Positions 6,459-14,989 of a stretch of 35,666 nucleotides of DNA are shown here, piece after piece. The notes under the pieces were generated by a model that was given only the letters and a program-made list of their open reading frames with translations, ran no database searches and had not been told where the DNA came from. Location of the stretch: NCBI GenBank assembly GCA_015068395.1, contig SVKP01000207.1, positions 1 to 35,666 on the forward strand. The letters run 5' to 3'. The translations under genes and the position numbers were made by a program. The first letter of the stretch is position 1. Every line of letters begins with the position of its first letter. The stretch comes from Oscillospiraceae bacterium (lineage in GTDB: Bacteria > Bacillota > Clostridia > Oscillospirales > Oscillospiraceae).

Positions 6459-7940
6459 TCAGGGAGCATAAAATGCCCGGAACGCGTCCAGATTCGCGCG
6501 GCGCTTCTCGGCGAGCTCGATGTACTCCTTCGGGTAATTCGCGTTGAATACCCGGCGGATGACCGGGGCGTCGCCGTCCCGGCCGACCATCTTGGTCGAG
6601 CCGCCCGCGCCGAGGGCGAGGATGCCGTGCAGCTCCTCCATGATATAGATGTTGTAGAGGCTCTCCGCGCCCGGAAGCGTCCAGCCGACGTTTTCAAAGC
6701 TGCCGGACATGTACTTCTGGCGATAGAGGTAATAGGGCGCATACCCATGCTTACGCAGCGCCGCGTCCGCATAGTCCAGCATCCGTGCGACAGCCTCCGC
6801 GTCGGGGAGGCGCCCCTCCGGCGCGTCCTGCGAAAGCGTGATGCGGCTGCCCCGCTTGCGGGAGAGCGTGTGCACCGTGATGTTGTCCGCGCCCATGGAA
6901 AGGCACTCGTCCAGCGAGGCGGCAAAGCTCTCGGGCGTGTCCTCGCTCAGCCCCGCGATCAGGTCCATGTTGACGTGCGCGAAGCCCGCGCTTTTGACCA
7001 GCGCCATCGCGCGGCGGATGTCCTCCGCCGTGTGGCGGCGGCCGATCGCGCGCAGCACCGCGTCGTTCATCGACTGGGGGTTGACGCTCAGCCGCGTGAC
7101 GCCGTGGGCGCGCAGCGCGGCGAGCTTATCCGCCTCGATCGTGTCGGGACGCCCCGCCTCGATCGTCAGCTCTGCGAGGGAGGCAAAGTCGAAATGCGCT
7201 TCCAGCGCGGTAAGCAGCCGGTCCAGCTGCGCGGCGGTCAGCGTCGTCGGCGTGCCGCCGCCCATGTAGAACGAGCGGACGTGCAGCCCCAGCGCGCGCA
7301 CCATCTCGCCCGCCTCCGCGATCTCGCCGCACAGCGCGTCCAGATAGGGCTCCACCAGCGCGAAGCTCTTCTCCACGCTCTGGGAGACAAAGCTGCAATA
7401 GGCGCAGCGCGTCGGGCAGAACGGGATGCCGACGTAGAGCGAAATGTCGTTGGGCGCGAGCTCGCGCGCCGCGCGAAGTCCCGCCTCCGCCGCCTCGATT
7501 GCAAGTCGCCGCCGCGCGGGCGTGACGTGATAGGTCTCGGCAAGCTCCCGCTCGGCATGCTCGCGCCCACCCTCGCGAAGCAGCGCGAGGGCAACCTTTG
7601 TCGGGCGCACGCCCGTGAGGCTGCCCCAGGGCGGCTCGACGCCGAGCACGTCCCTTGCCGCGGCAAAAAAGCTCAGCCCCAGCGCGTGGCGGCGCTGGCC
7701 CTCGCGCGCGTATTCGTCGCCCGAGAGCGGGTAGGCGTAGGCGCTGCGCGCCGTCTTGCCGTCATAGCCCAGCTCGGTGACGAATTTGACCCGCTCCGCG
7801 TCCTCGTGCATGGTGACGACCGCCCAGCGCGTGTCCTCCGCGCCGACGGTTCCATAGACAGGCCGCTCGTCCGGCAGAAGCGCCAGGAGGCTCTGTTCGA
7901 GCGCATATTTTTCCTCGTGTCCGACCAGTTGGAGCTTCAT
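6459..7940 (-). CDS. hemZ: Coproporphyrinogen dehydrogenase-like radical SAM protein HemZ
   Basis: A 493-residue radical S-adenosylmethionine enzyme of the HemN/HemZ group. The cluster-binding motif is C175-x3-C179-x2-C182 within GIPFCPTRCAYCSF. It is followed by the SAM-binding glycines FYMGGGTPTTL and a radical SAM barrel with LTIEAGRPDTI, RLSVNPQSMNDAVL and NMDLIAGL. The C-terminal motif YAPYYLYRQKYMSG is characteristic of HemZ. The first 165 residues are the HemZ-specific N-terminal region. HemZ is annotated as an oxygen-independent coproporphyrinogen III oxidase, but no other haem genes are in view, so the physiological role is uncertain. It overlaps the upstream MBL gene by 4 nt (ATGA). 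Confidence 0.92.
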   Translation of the reverse strand: MKLQLVGHEEKYALEQSLLALLPDERPVYGTVGAEDTRWAVVTMHEDAERVKFVTELGYDGKTARSAYAYPLSGDEYAREGQRRHALGLSFFAAARDVLGVEPPWGSLTGVRPTKVALALLREGGREHAERELAETYHVTPARRRLAIEAAEAGLRAARELAPNDISLYVGIPFCPTRCAYCSFVSQSVEKSFALVEPYLDALCGEIAEAGEMVRALGLHVRSFYMGGGTPTTLTAAQLDRLLTALEAHFDFASLAELTIEAGRPDTIEADKLAALRAHGVTRLSVNPQSMNDAVLRAIGRRHTAEDIRRAMALVKSAGFAHVNMDLIAGLSEDTPESFAASLDECLSMGADNITVHTLSRKRGSRITLSQDAPEGRLPDAEAVARMLDYADAALRKHGYAPYYLYRQKYMSGSFENVGWTLPGAESLYNIYIMEELHGILALGAGGSTKMVGRDGDAPVIRRVFNANYPKEYIELAEKRRANLDAFRAFYAP

Positions 7941-8545
7941 AGCATCCTCAAATACATATTATACTTTCGCTCATGCGCGAGCGTTGTCGTTTCCATGTGC
8001 CCGGGCAGGACCTCAAAGTCCCCCTCGAGCTTTGCAAGGCGCGCGAGCGAGTCCATCATCTTCTCCGGCACCGCGCCGGGCAGGTCGATGCGTCCCATCG
8101 AACTGGCAAACAGCGTGTCGCCGGTGAACAGGACGTTCCCGCATTTGAGGCAGACCGAGCCGCCCGTGTGTCCGGGCGTGTGCAGCACCTCGATCGTGAG
8201 CGAGCCGAGCGCCAGCGTGTCGCCGTCCTCGTAAAAGCGCAGCGCGGGACCGATCAGCTCCTCCATCGGATAGCGATAGATGCCCACCTGTCCCTTGTCC
8301 GCCGGGTGGATATAGACCGCCGCGTCGGGAAACAGCTTGTGCAGCTCCGGCGCGGCGAGCGTGTGGTCGCGATGCCCGTGCGTGAGCAGGATGTACCGCA
8401 GCGTCGCCCCGGCGTCCTCCACGGCGCGGCGCAGCGTCTCCGCCTCGTCGGCGGGGTCGATGACCGCCGCCTCCTTCGTCTCCTCGTCCAGCAGAAAATA
8501 GCAGTTGGTGGCAAGCTCGCCAAGCACAAAGTGCGTGATTTTCAT
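7937..8545 (-). CDS. MBL-fold metallo-hydrolase, glyoxalase II-like
   Basis: A 202-residue metallo-beta-lactamase-fold hydrolase. The metal-binding signature THGHRDH appears near residue 60. Further ligands are HTPGHTGGSVCL, the bridging Asp in LFTGDTLFASSMGRIDL and the final His in VLPGHMETTTLAHE. This is the compact class usually labelled hydroxyacylglutathione hydrolase-like; substrates in Clostridia, which mostly lack glutathione, are unknown. The start at 8545 follows GAGGT at normal spacing. The same frame stays open for another 46 codons upstream, but these do not look like protein. It leads the hemZ-flippase-mazG group and is translationally coupled to hemZ. Confidence 0.9.
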   Translation of the reverse strand: MKITHFVLGELATNCYFLLDEETKEAAVIDPADEAETLRRAVEDAGATLRYILLTHGHRDHTLAAPELHKLFPDAAVYIHPADKGQVGIYRYPMEELIGPALRFYEDGDTLALGSLTIEVLHTPGHTGGSVCLKCGNVLFTGDTLFASSMGRIDLPGAVPEKMMDSLARLAKLEGDFEVLPGHMETTTLAHERKYNMYLRML

Positions 8546-8787
8546 GAAAATGACCTCATTTGCAAAATTACCCCATTCCCACCCTCGTCGGCGGTCAATG
8601 CAAGGTGATGCGCAGTGCGCCGTGTCGATGCGCGTATGCGCGATCGGGGGCGTAACGATTCCCAAGGGATTCGAACCCTCCACCGTGCCCCAGTCGGCGT
8701 CCAGCTAGATGCTTTTTCAAGCGGCGCGGCTCACATCTCAGCCGCAGAGCCTGCATTCGCCCCGCCGACGTACAACCAAAAATTTCT
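8546..8787. other. Non-coding gap with a tRNA T-arm-like motif
   Basis: About 240 bp without a gene. On the minus strand, 8680-8664 reads as a perfect-looking tRNA T-arm: a 5-bp stem and a TTCGAAT loop. I could not find a matching acceptor 5' strand, a canonical anticodon arm or a CCA end, so it is not a functional tRNA as far as I can tell. Other short GC-rich hairpins occur at about 8720-8746. It may be a decayed tRNA. Confidence 0.35.
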
Positions 8788-9240
8788 TTACAGCAGCTCC
8801 GTTTTCCAGTTCAGCTCCTGAATGCGGTTGTCGATCCGGCGCAGCTCCTGCGCCAGACGGTCGGTTTTCTTCTGGAGCTCGCGCACGTCCACGGCGGAGA
8901 GGACCTTGATCTCCGTGCCGCGGGCGCGGTGCCCGGTCTGGCTCGCCCAGTTGACGACGCTGCGGTAGGTGCGCACCTGCTGGCCCAGCGCGTCCTTGCG
9001 GGCGATGAGCGCGGTGATGGTCCTGCCCTCGTCCACGGTGGCGGCATTGGTGGCGTTGATGCGCGCCATCAGCTCCTCAAGCCGCTCAACGGCGCGGTCA
9101 TACTGCTCCAGCAGCTCGTCCGGGTCCTCCAGGGGCTTTTCCCCCTCCTGCACGATGACGTTGTTGGAAAGACGGTCGCGCAGCTCGTCCAGCTTGCGGT
9201 TGAGGTCCGCGCGCTCCTGCAAGGCTTCCGCCAGTTTCAT
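8788..9240 (-). CDS. DIP1984 family (septicolysin-like) protein
   Basis: A 150-residue, strongly charged, helical protein of the DIP1984 family. It begins MKLAEALQERADLNRKLDELRDRL and carries the conserved pattern NNVIVQEGEKPLEDPDELL, then INATNAATVDEGRTITALIARKDALGQQVRTYRSVVNWAS. Two long coiled-coil-like helices are evident (about residues 5-28 and 115-148). Some members were named septicolysin, but the biochemical function is not established and I would not infer toxin activity. It lies 11 nt after dtd and probably shares its transcript. It ends before the non-coding gap upstream of the MBL gene. Confidence 0.85.
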   Translation of the reverse strand: MKLAEALQERADLNRKLDELRDRLSNNVIVQEGEKPLEDPDELLEQYDRAVERLEELMARINATNAATVDEGRTITALIARKDALGQQVRTYRSVVNWASQTGHRARGTEIKVLSAVDVRELQKKTDRLAQELRRIDNRIQELNWKTELL

Positions 9241-9251
9241 AGCGATCCCTC

Positions 9252-9701
9252 CTATTTCAGATCATTTGTATCCACGATCAGGGTGAACGGCCCGTCGTTG
9301 ACGGACTCCACCTCCATGTGCGCGCCGAACTCGCCGGTCTCCACATGATAGCCCTTCTCGCGGCACAGCTCGACAAAGCGCTCGTAAAGGGGGATCGCGG
9401 TCTCGGGCCGGGCGGCGCTCAAAAACTCAGGGCGGCGGCCCTTGCGGCAGTTGCCGTAGAGCGTGAACTGCGACACGACCAGCAGCTCGCCGCCGACGTC
9501 GTCGAGCGAGAGGTTGATCTTGCCCTCCTCGTCGTCAAAGATGCGCAGGGAGCAGAGCTTGTCCGCCAGCTTCCGGCACTGGACCTCGGTGTCCTCATGC
9601 GTGATGCCGAGCAGAATAAGATAGCCCGTGCCGATCGCGCCGACGGTCTTACCGTCCACGCGCACCGACGCGCTTTTCACTTTGGATAAAACAGCTCTCA
9701 T
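9252..9701 (-). CDS. dtd: D-aminoacyl-tRNA deacylase
   Basis: Dtd hydrolyses D-amino acids (and mischarged glycine) from tRNA and so protects translation. The 149-residue length is standard. The two catalytic-pocket motifs are present: SQFTLYGNCRKGRRPEF (family SQFTL) and NDGPFTLIVDT (family NxGPxT). The N-terminus MRAVLSKVKSASVRVDGKTVG is typical. The start has GAGGT upstream. It follows rel by 25 nt, a rel-dtd order common across Firmicutes. Confidence 0.96.
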   Translation of the reverse strand: MRAVLSKVKSASVRVDGKTVGAIGTGYLILLGITHEDTEVQCRKLADKLCSLRIFDDEEGKINLSLDDVGGELLVVSQFTLYGNCRKGRRPEFLSAARPETAIPLYERFVELCREKGYHVETGEFGAHMEVESVNDGPFTLIVDTNDLK

Positions 9702-9726
9702 AAATACCTCGTTTTCCCCTCTTTAC

Positions 9727-11922
9727 TCAGCCTGCCGGGCGTTCCACGCGCGTGACGCCGCTGATCTGGTTGAGCTTGCGCATCAGCGCGGCAAGCTGCA
9801 CGCTGTCCGAGACCATGATGCTCAGGCGGATCAGCGCGGTGCTGTCGGGCAGGATGTTGGCGTTGAGCGACTGCACGCGGATGTTGCTCGTTGAGAGCGC
9901 GGAGGAGACGTCCAGCACCAGATTGATGCGGTCCTTGGCGTAGACCTCCAACGACGTGACGTAGGACTCGCGCACGTCGTCGCCCCACGAAACATGGATC
10001 CAGCGCGACTCCTCGTCCGGCCTGCGGCGGGAGGGCGCGGCGTTCGGGCAGTCCGCGCGGTGCACCGACACGCCGTAGCCGCGGGTGATAAAGCCCACGA
10101 TCTCGTCGCCGGGGACGGGCGTGCAGCACTTGGAAAACTTGACCAGGCAGTTGGAAAGCCCCTCGACCACAATGCCCTGTTCGCTTTTCGAACGCTGGGG
10201 CTTGGGGATCGGCGCGGGCTTGGCAGGCTCGGGGGCGGGCTCCTTCTCCTGCTGGAGCCGCTTGAGCCGCGTGAGCTCCTCGCTGATGCGCGTGACCGCC
10301 TTCTGCGCGGTGAAGCCGCCGTAACCGATAGCGGCATACATGTCGTCGATGGCATTGTAGGGCAGCTTCTTCAAAAGCGCCGTTTCCAGCTCCGTGCCCT
10401 GCACCGCCGAGAGCGGCACGCCGACGTGGCGCAGCTCCGATTCAAAGGCGCTGCGGCCGTTAACGATGTTCTCCTCGCGTTTTTCCTTCTTGAACCACTG
10501 GCGGATCTTGCTGCGCGCCTCGCTGGACTGCGCGATGCGCAGCCAGTCGCGGCTGGGGCCGCGCGCGGTCTTGGAGGTCAGGATTTCAACGATCTCGCCG
10601 TTTTGCAGCTGGTAATCCAGCGGCACGATGCGCCCGTTGACCTTCGCGCCGACCATGCGGTTGCCCACGGCGCTGTGGACGCTGTAGGCAAAGTCGATGG
10701 GCGTCGCGCCGGCGGGCAGATTCGTCACGTCGCCGGCGGGGGAGAAGACAAACACCTCGTCGGCGAACATGTCGACCTTGAGCGTGTGGATGAACTCCTC
10801 GGCGTCGGTGTTCTCCTGATTTTCCAGCAGCTTGCGCATCCACTCGTAGGTGCCCTCGCTCGCCTCGCCGGAGATGCCGCTTTTATATTTCCAGTGCGCC
10901 GCGATGCCGTACTCCGCGACCTCGTGCATCTCCTGCGTGCGGATCTGCACCTCGAAGGGGATGCCGCTCTTGCCGATGACCGTCGTGTGCAGGGACTGGT
11001 ACATGTTGGGCTTGGGCGTGCCGATATAGTCCTTGAACCGTCCCAGCAGCGGGCGGTAGAGGTCGTGGATGATGCCCAGCACATTGTAGCAGTCCGCCAC
11101 GGTGTCCACGATCACGCGGAAGGCGAAGAGATCCAGCACCTCCGACATGGTCTTTTGCTGGACGTACATCTTGCGATAGATGGAATAGGGGTGCTTCATG
11201 CGTCCGTACACGCGGCGGAAGGGAACGTGCATGTCGCGCAGACGGTCCTCGATCTGCCGGGTGACGCGCTCGATAAAGGCGTCGTACTCCTCGCGCTTGC
11301 TCTCCAGCGAGGTCTCGATCTCGTTATACGCCACGGGGTCGAGGTACTTCAGCGAGGTGTCCTCCAGCTCCCACTTGATGCGCTGCATACCGAGCCGGTG
11401 GGCGATGGGCGCGTAGATCTCCATCGTCTCCAGCGACTTCTGCCGCTGTTTTTCCTTCGACTGGTACTCCATCGTGCGCATGTTGTGCGTGCGGTCGGCG
11501 ATCTTGATGAGAATGACGCGGATGTCCTTTGACATCGCCATGAGCATCTTGCGCAGATTCTCCATCTGCTCCTCTTCCTTGGTGGTGTAGACCACGCGGG
11601 TGAGCTTGCTCACGCCCTCGACCAGATTGGCGATCGTGGTCGAGAATTCCTTGGAGATGTTCTCATAGGTCGCGTCGGTGTCCTCAATGCAGTCGTGCAG
11701 CAGCGAGGCGACGATGGACTCCGAATCCAGATGCAGCTCGTCCGCGACGATCTGCGCCACCGCGATCGGATGCGTGACATAGGGCGAGCCGTCCTTTCGC
11801 TTCTGCTCGCCGTGATGCACGACGGCATAGCGGTACGCCTTTTCGATCATGGCAAAATCCGCCCCCGGATTGTAGCCGCGGATGGTTTCGACCAGATGCT
11901 CGTATTGCTCCTCTACGGTCAT
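9727..11922 (-). CDS. rel: Bifunctional (p)ppGpp synthetase/hydrolase Rel
   Basis: The main stringent-response enzyme, which makes and degrades (p)ppGpp. At 731 residues it has the complete long-RSH order. The HD hydrolase domain (about 30-190) has YVTHPIAVAQIV and LLHDCIEDTD. The synthetase domain (about 240-350) has RFKDYIGTPKPNMYQSLHTTV. A TGS domain (about 395-455) follows, with VFVFSPAGDVTNLPAGATPIDFAYSVHSAVGNRMVGAKVNGRIV. Next come a helical region and a zinc-finger-like segment with KCCTPVPGDEIVGFITRGYGVSVHRADCPN. A C-terminal ACT/RRM domain ends the protein. Both active sites look intact. The ATG at 11922 has GGGGAGGTG at ideal spacing; a GTG three codons earlier lies inside that site. 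It starts just before the end of the recJ message. Confidence 0.97.
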   Translation of the reverse strand: MTVEEQYEHLVETIRGYNPGADFAMIEKAYRYAVVHHGEQKRKDGSPYVTHPIAVAQIVADELHLDSESIVASLLHDCIEDTDATYENISKEFSTTIANLVEGVSKLTRVVYTTKEEEQMENLRKMLMAMSKDIRVILIKIADRTHNMRTMEYQSKEKQRQKSLETMEIYAPIAHRLGMQRIKWELEDTSLKYLDPVAYNEIETSLESKREEYDAFIERVTRQIEDRLRDMHVPFRRVYGRMKHPYSIYRKMYVQQKTMSEVLDLFAFRVIVDTVADCYNVLGIIHDLYRPLLGRFKDYIGTPKPNMYQSLHTTVIGKSGIPFEVQIRTQEMHEVAEYGIAAHWKYKSGISGEASEGTYEWMRKLLENQENTDAEEFIHTLKVDMFADEVFVFSPAGDVTNLPAGATPIDFAYSVHSAVGNRMVGAKVNGRIVPLDYQLQNGEIVEILTSKTARGPSRDWLRIAQSSEARSKIRQWFKKEKREENIVNGRSAFESELRHVGVPLSAVQGTELETALLKKLPYNAIDDMYAAIGYGGFTAQKAVTRISEELTRLKRLQQEKEPAPEPAKPAPIPKPQRSKSEQGIVVEGLSNCLVKFSKCCTPVPGDEIVGFITRGYGVSVHRADCPNAAPSRRRPDEESRWIHVSWGDDVRESYVTSLEVYAKDRINLVLDVSSALSTSNIRVQSLNANILPDSTALIRLSIMVSDSVQLAALMRKLNQISGVTRVERPAG

Positions 11923-11927
11923 GCCCT

Positions 11928-14021
11928 TCACCTCCCCTTGTCCTGTAGGATATCATGCAGGCGCCGCAGATACGGCGCTTCGTCCAGCTCGACCTTTCTG
12001 CCGTTCGCCGTCAGCCGCAGCGAAACCGACTCGCCGCTGCGCTCAAGGGAGATCAGCCCGCGCTCGGCAAACACCTCCAGACAGATCGCCGCGCGCAGAA
12101 AGCCGTCCGTTCCGGGCAGCTCCTCGGCGAGGCGCCGCAGAAGCGGCAACTCCGCCTCGCAGAGCGCGCCGTCGGAGGTCTCATGCTCCAGCGTACGCCA
12201 CACGCGAACGAACTGCTCCCGCGTCGGCAGCAGCCGCGCGGCGTCCCGCGGGGAAAGCTCGCCGCCGGAGACGACCGCGTCGCGCAGCGCGAGCAGCCCT
12301 GCCTCCCTCGGTCCCGGCGCGTGGGCGGAGCGCAGGTCCAGAAGCTGAAGCTGTACGGCGCGGCTGCCGCGGAACTCGTTGACTTGCAGATAGAACGCGG
12401 CGTCCACCCGGCTTCCGGGCGCCAGGGCGATATCCTCCGCCGTGACGGAGAAGAAGATCCCCTCGAAGGACGCGTGCCCCTTTTGCAGCCGCACCTTCAA
12501 ATGGCGGTTCTGGCCCACGCTCTGCGCCGCCTCCAGCAGCGCGCCGCGCAGGCAGAAGACCGGACGGTCGTTGCCCGAGCCGTAGGGCTCCAGCTCGCTC
12601 AGGCGCTCGACCTCGTCCAGCGTAACAAGGCCGGGGCGCGTGAGCTCTGCGTCGATTGCCAGCGAGGACACCGGGCGCTCGCGTCCCGTGTGCTCGCGGA
12701 CGTATTTATTCATCCTCTTGCGAAACGCGGGGATGTTCGCCTCCTCGATCGTGAAGCCGGCGGCAAGCTCATGCCCGCCGAAGCCGACCAGCAGATCGGA
12801 GCACGCCTCCAGCGCGCCGAACAGGTTGAACCCGCCCGCGCTGCGGCACGAGCCCTTGCCCACGCCGCCGGCGAGGTGGATCATAAAGCTGGGACAGGCG
12901 TATTTCTCGCTCAGGCGGGAGGCGACGATGCCCACCACGCCCTGATGCCAGTCCTCGCTTGAGAGCACCAGCGCGTATTTTTCCTCCGGGGGCAGCGTCT
13001 CCATCTGCTCCACCGCCCGGGCATAGATCTCCTGCTCGACGCTCTGGCGCTCGCGGTTGAGGTCGCACAGCTCGCGCGCCAGACGCTCCGCCTCCGCCGC
13101 GTCGTCCGTCAGCAGCAGCTCCGCCGCCAGCGCGGCACGGCCCATGCGTCCGGCGGCGTTGATGCGCGGCGCGAGCACATAGCCCACCTGCACCGAGGTG
13201 ATGCTCTTGCCCGCCAGCCCCGCCTCGCGCAGCAGCGCGTGAAGTCCGATAAAATCGCTGTGGTCGATCGCCTCAAGCCCCATGCTGACGATCGTGCGGT
13301 TTTCGCCCTCCATGCGCATGACGTCGGCAATGGTGCCGATTGCGGCAAGCGTACAGTAGCGTGCGAAAATCGCGTCCTCGCGCCCGTTGCCGCCCAGCGC
13401 CAGCGCGAGCTTGAGCGCGACGCCGACGCCCGCGAGATACTTGAAGGGGTAGGCGCAGTCCGGCCGGTGCGGGTCGACGACCGCAACGGCGGGCGGCAGC
13501 GCCTCCTTGCACTCGTGGTGGTCCGTGATGACCACGTCCATGCCCAGAGAATTCGCAAACTCGGTCTCCTCGACGCCGGTGATGCCGCAGTCCACGGTAA
13601 TCAACAGCCCGACGCCCTCCTCCGCCAGCGCGCGGATCGCGTCGCAGCTCAGGCCGTAGCCCTCGTCGAACCGGCCGGGAATGTGCATGACGACCTCGCC
13701 CCCGCGCGAGCGGAGATAGTCGGTCAAAAGGCAGGTGGCGGTGATCCCGTCCACATCGTAATCTCCAAATACGGCGATCTTTTCCCCGGCGGCAAGCGCA
13801 CTCTGTACGCGCTCGACCGCCTTGTCCATGTCCCGCATCAAAAACGGCGAGTGCGTGAGCGTGCGTTCCCGCTCCAGCGCAACGGCGGCCTGCTCCGGCG
13901 AGGCGATCCCGCGCGAGACGAGCACCGAGGCGACCAGATAGGGATAACCCGCATCCATCAGCGTATCAACGCTCGCTGCGTCGATGGAGGGAATACACCA
14001 TCGCTCATATTTCACGCGCAT
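11928..14021 (-). CDS. recJ: Single-stranded-DNA-specific exonuclease RecJ
   Basis: RecJ degrades single-stranded DNA 5' to 3' in recombination and repair. The DHH phosphoesterase motifs are present: AVFGDYDVDGITAT (about residues 83-96), ITVDCGI (about 141-147), VITDHHE (about 164-170) and VVDPHRPD. The DHHA1 domain follows, including GGVGKGSCRSAGGFNLFGALEACSDLLVGFGGHELAAGF. An OB-fold region and a C-terminal extension of about 130 residues complete a protein of about 697 residues, closer to the long Bacillus form. The start is uncertain: the ATG at 14021 lies one base after GGGAGG, while an in-frame GTG at 14015 has ideal spacing. It heads the recJ-rel-dtd operon. Confidence 0.95.
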   Translation of the reverse strand: MRVKYERWCIPSIDAASVDTLMDAGYPYLVASVLVSRGIASPEQAAVALERERTLTHSPFLMRDMDKAVERVQSALAAGEKIAVFGDYDVDGITATCLLTDYLRSRGGEVVMHIPGRFDEGYGLSCDAIRALAEEGVGLLITVDCGITGVEETEFANSLGMDVVITDHHECKEALPPAVAVVDPHRPDCAYPFKYLAGVGVALKLALALGGNGREDAIFARYCTLAAIGTIADVMRMEGENRTIVSMGLEAIDHSDFIGLHALLREAGLAGKSITSVQVGYVLAPRINAAGRMGRAALAAELLLTDDAAEAERLARELCDLNRERQSVEQEIYARAVEQMETLPPEEKYALVLSSEDWHQGVVGIVASRLSEKYACPSFMIHLAGGVGKGSCRSAGGFNLFGALEACSDLLVGFGGHELAAGFTIEEANIPAFRKRMNKYVREHTGRERPVSSLAIDAELTRPGLVTLDEVERLSELEPYGSGNDRPVFCLRGALLEAAQSVGQNRHLKVRLQKGHASFEGIFFSVTAEDIALAPGSRVDAAFYLQVNEFRGSRAVQLQLLDLRSAHAPGPREAGLLALRDAVVSGGELSPRDAARLLPTREQFVRVWRTLEHETSDGALCEAELPLLRRLAEELPGTDGFLRAAICLEVFAERGLISLERSGESVSLRLTANGRKVELDEAPYLRRLHDILQDKGR

Positions 14022-14073
14022 GCCTCCCTTCTTCTGCGGCAGATATTGCCGCAGCATACTATTTCAAATTAAC

Positions 14074-14102
14074 AGTATAACAAAAAAGCTCCGAAAGAAC
14101 AA
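14074..14102 (-). promoter_or_regulatory. Sigma-A promoter for the recJ-rel-dtd operon
   Basis: On the minus strand TTGTTC (14102-14097) and TATACT (14079-14074) are 17 bp apart, about 50 bp before the recJ start. Confidence 0.75.
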
Positions 14103-14206
14103 GGGGCAGAGACAGAAAAAAATTGCATCACCTCTCCGCCGCGGCGCGCTTATACTGTCATACGGGCGGCAATACGTCTGAATCTCCTGAAAGGCGCTGA
14201 TCGGTT

Positions 14207-14953
14207 ATGACGCGTGCGCTTGGTTTTGCCGCGCTCGGCACGCTGTTTACCTTTTCGATGACCACGCTGGGCGCGGCGTGCGTGTTTTTGGGTGCAAAGC
14301 CGCGCTCGCGGGAGGGGCTGCTGGGCTTTGCCGCCGGGGTGATGACCGCGGCGTCGGTCTGGAGCCTGCTGCTGCCTGCCATCGAGCAGGCGGAGGCACA
14401 GGGCACGCCCGCGTGGCTGCCTGCTGCCGGAGGCGTCGCGCTGGGCGCGGCGTTCCTCGCGGCGCTGGACGCGCTGCTGCTGCGCCTGCGCGGCGGGGAC
14501 GGCGACGCGCGCGAGCACAGCAACGCGCTTCTGTTCACTGCCATCACGCTGCACAACATCCCGGAGGGCATGGCGGTCGGACTCGCCTTCGCGCTCGCGG
14601 TCGACGGGGAGGGGCTGGCCTCCGCGGCGGCGCTGGCGCTGGGCATCGGCGTCCAGAACCTGCCGGAGGGCGCGGCGATCTCACTGCCGCTGCGCGAGAT
14701 GGGGCAGAGCCGCGCGCGCTCGTTTTGGGGCGGGACGCTCTCCGGCGCGGTGGAGCCGCTCTTCGGCGTCCTGGCGGCGCTGGCGGCGGCGCTGGTGCGC
14801 AGCGGGATGCCGTGGCTTCTGAGCTTTGCCGCCGGCGCGATGCTCTACGTCGTCATTGTGGAGCTTGTGCCGCAGTCGAACACGCGCGGCGGCGTCTGCG
14901 GCTATATGATGGGCTTTCTCGTGATGATGACGCTGGACGTCGCGCTCGGGTGA
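14207..14953 (+). CDS. ZIP family metal transporter
   Basis: A 248-residue membrane protein of the ZIP family, which imports zinc and other divalent metals. About eight hydrophobic segments are visible. The binuclear metal-site helices are recognisable: TLHNIPEGMAVGLAFALAV in segment IV and GIGVQNLPEGAAISLPL in segment V. A variable charged loop (LRGGDGDAREHS) lies between segments III and IV. The segment often reading ELIPEA in relatives is VELVPQSNTRGG here. The ribosome site is weak. It is the first plus-strand gene after the divergent recJ promoter and lies 36 nt upstream of the LysM-GH18 gene. No metal-responsive operator was recognised. Confidence 0.9.
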   Translation: MTRALGFAALGTLFTFSMTTLGAACVFLGAKPRSREGLLGFAAGVMTAASVWSLLLPAIEQAEAQGTPAWLPAAGGVALGAAFLAALDALLLRLRGGDGDAREHSNALLFTAITLHNIPEGMAVGLAFALAVDGEGLASAAALALGIGVQNLPEGAAISLPLREMGQSRARSFWGGTLSGAVEPLFGVLAALAAALVRSGMPWLLSFAAGAMLYVVIVELVPQSNTRGGVCGYMMGFLVMMTLDVALG

Positions 14954-14989
14954 GCGCGGCGCAAAGCAGATTTTGGGGGGGGATTATCC

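Noticed and set aside
3248-6471. Long plus-strand open frames opposite yabP, mazG and the flippase
   Set aside because: They are rich in Arg, His and Gln without any family pattern and lie fully opposite well-recognised minus-strand genes. High GC content creates such shadows.
8546-8683. 46 extra N-terminal codons for the MBL-fold hydrolase
   Set aside because: The extension has no protein-like pattern, overlaps the T-arm-like motif, and the ATG at 8545 has its own ribosome site and matches the family start.
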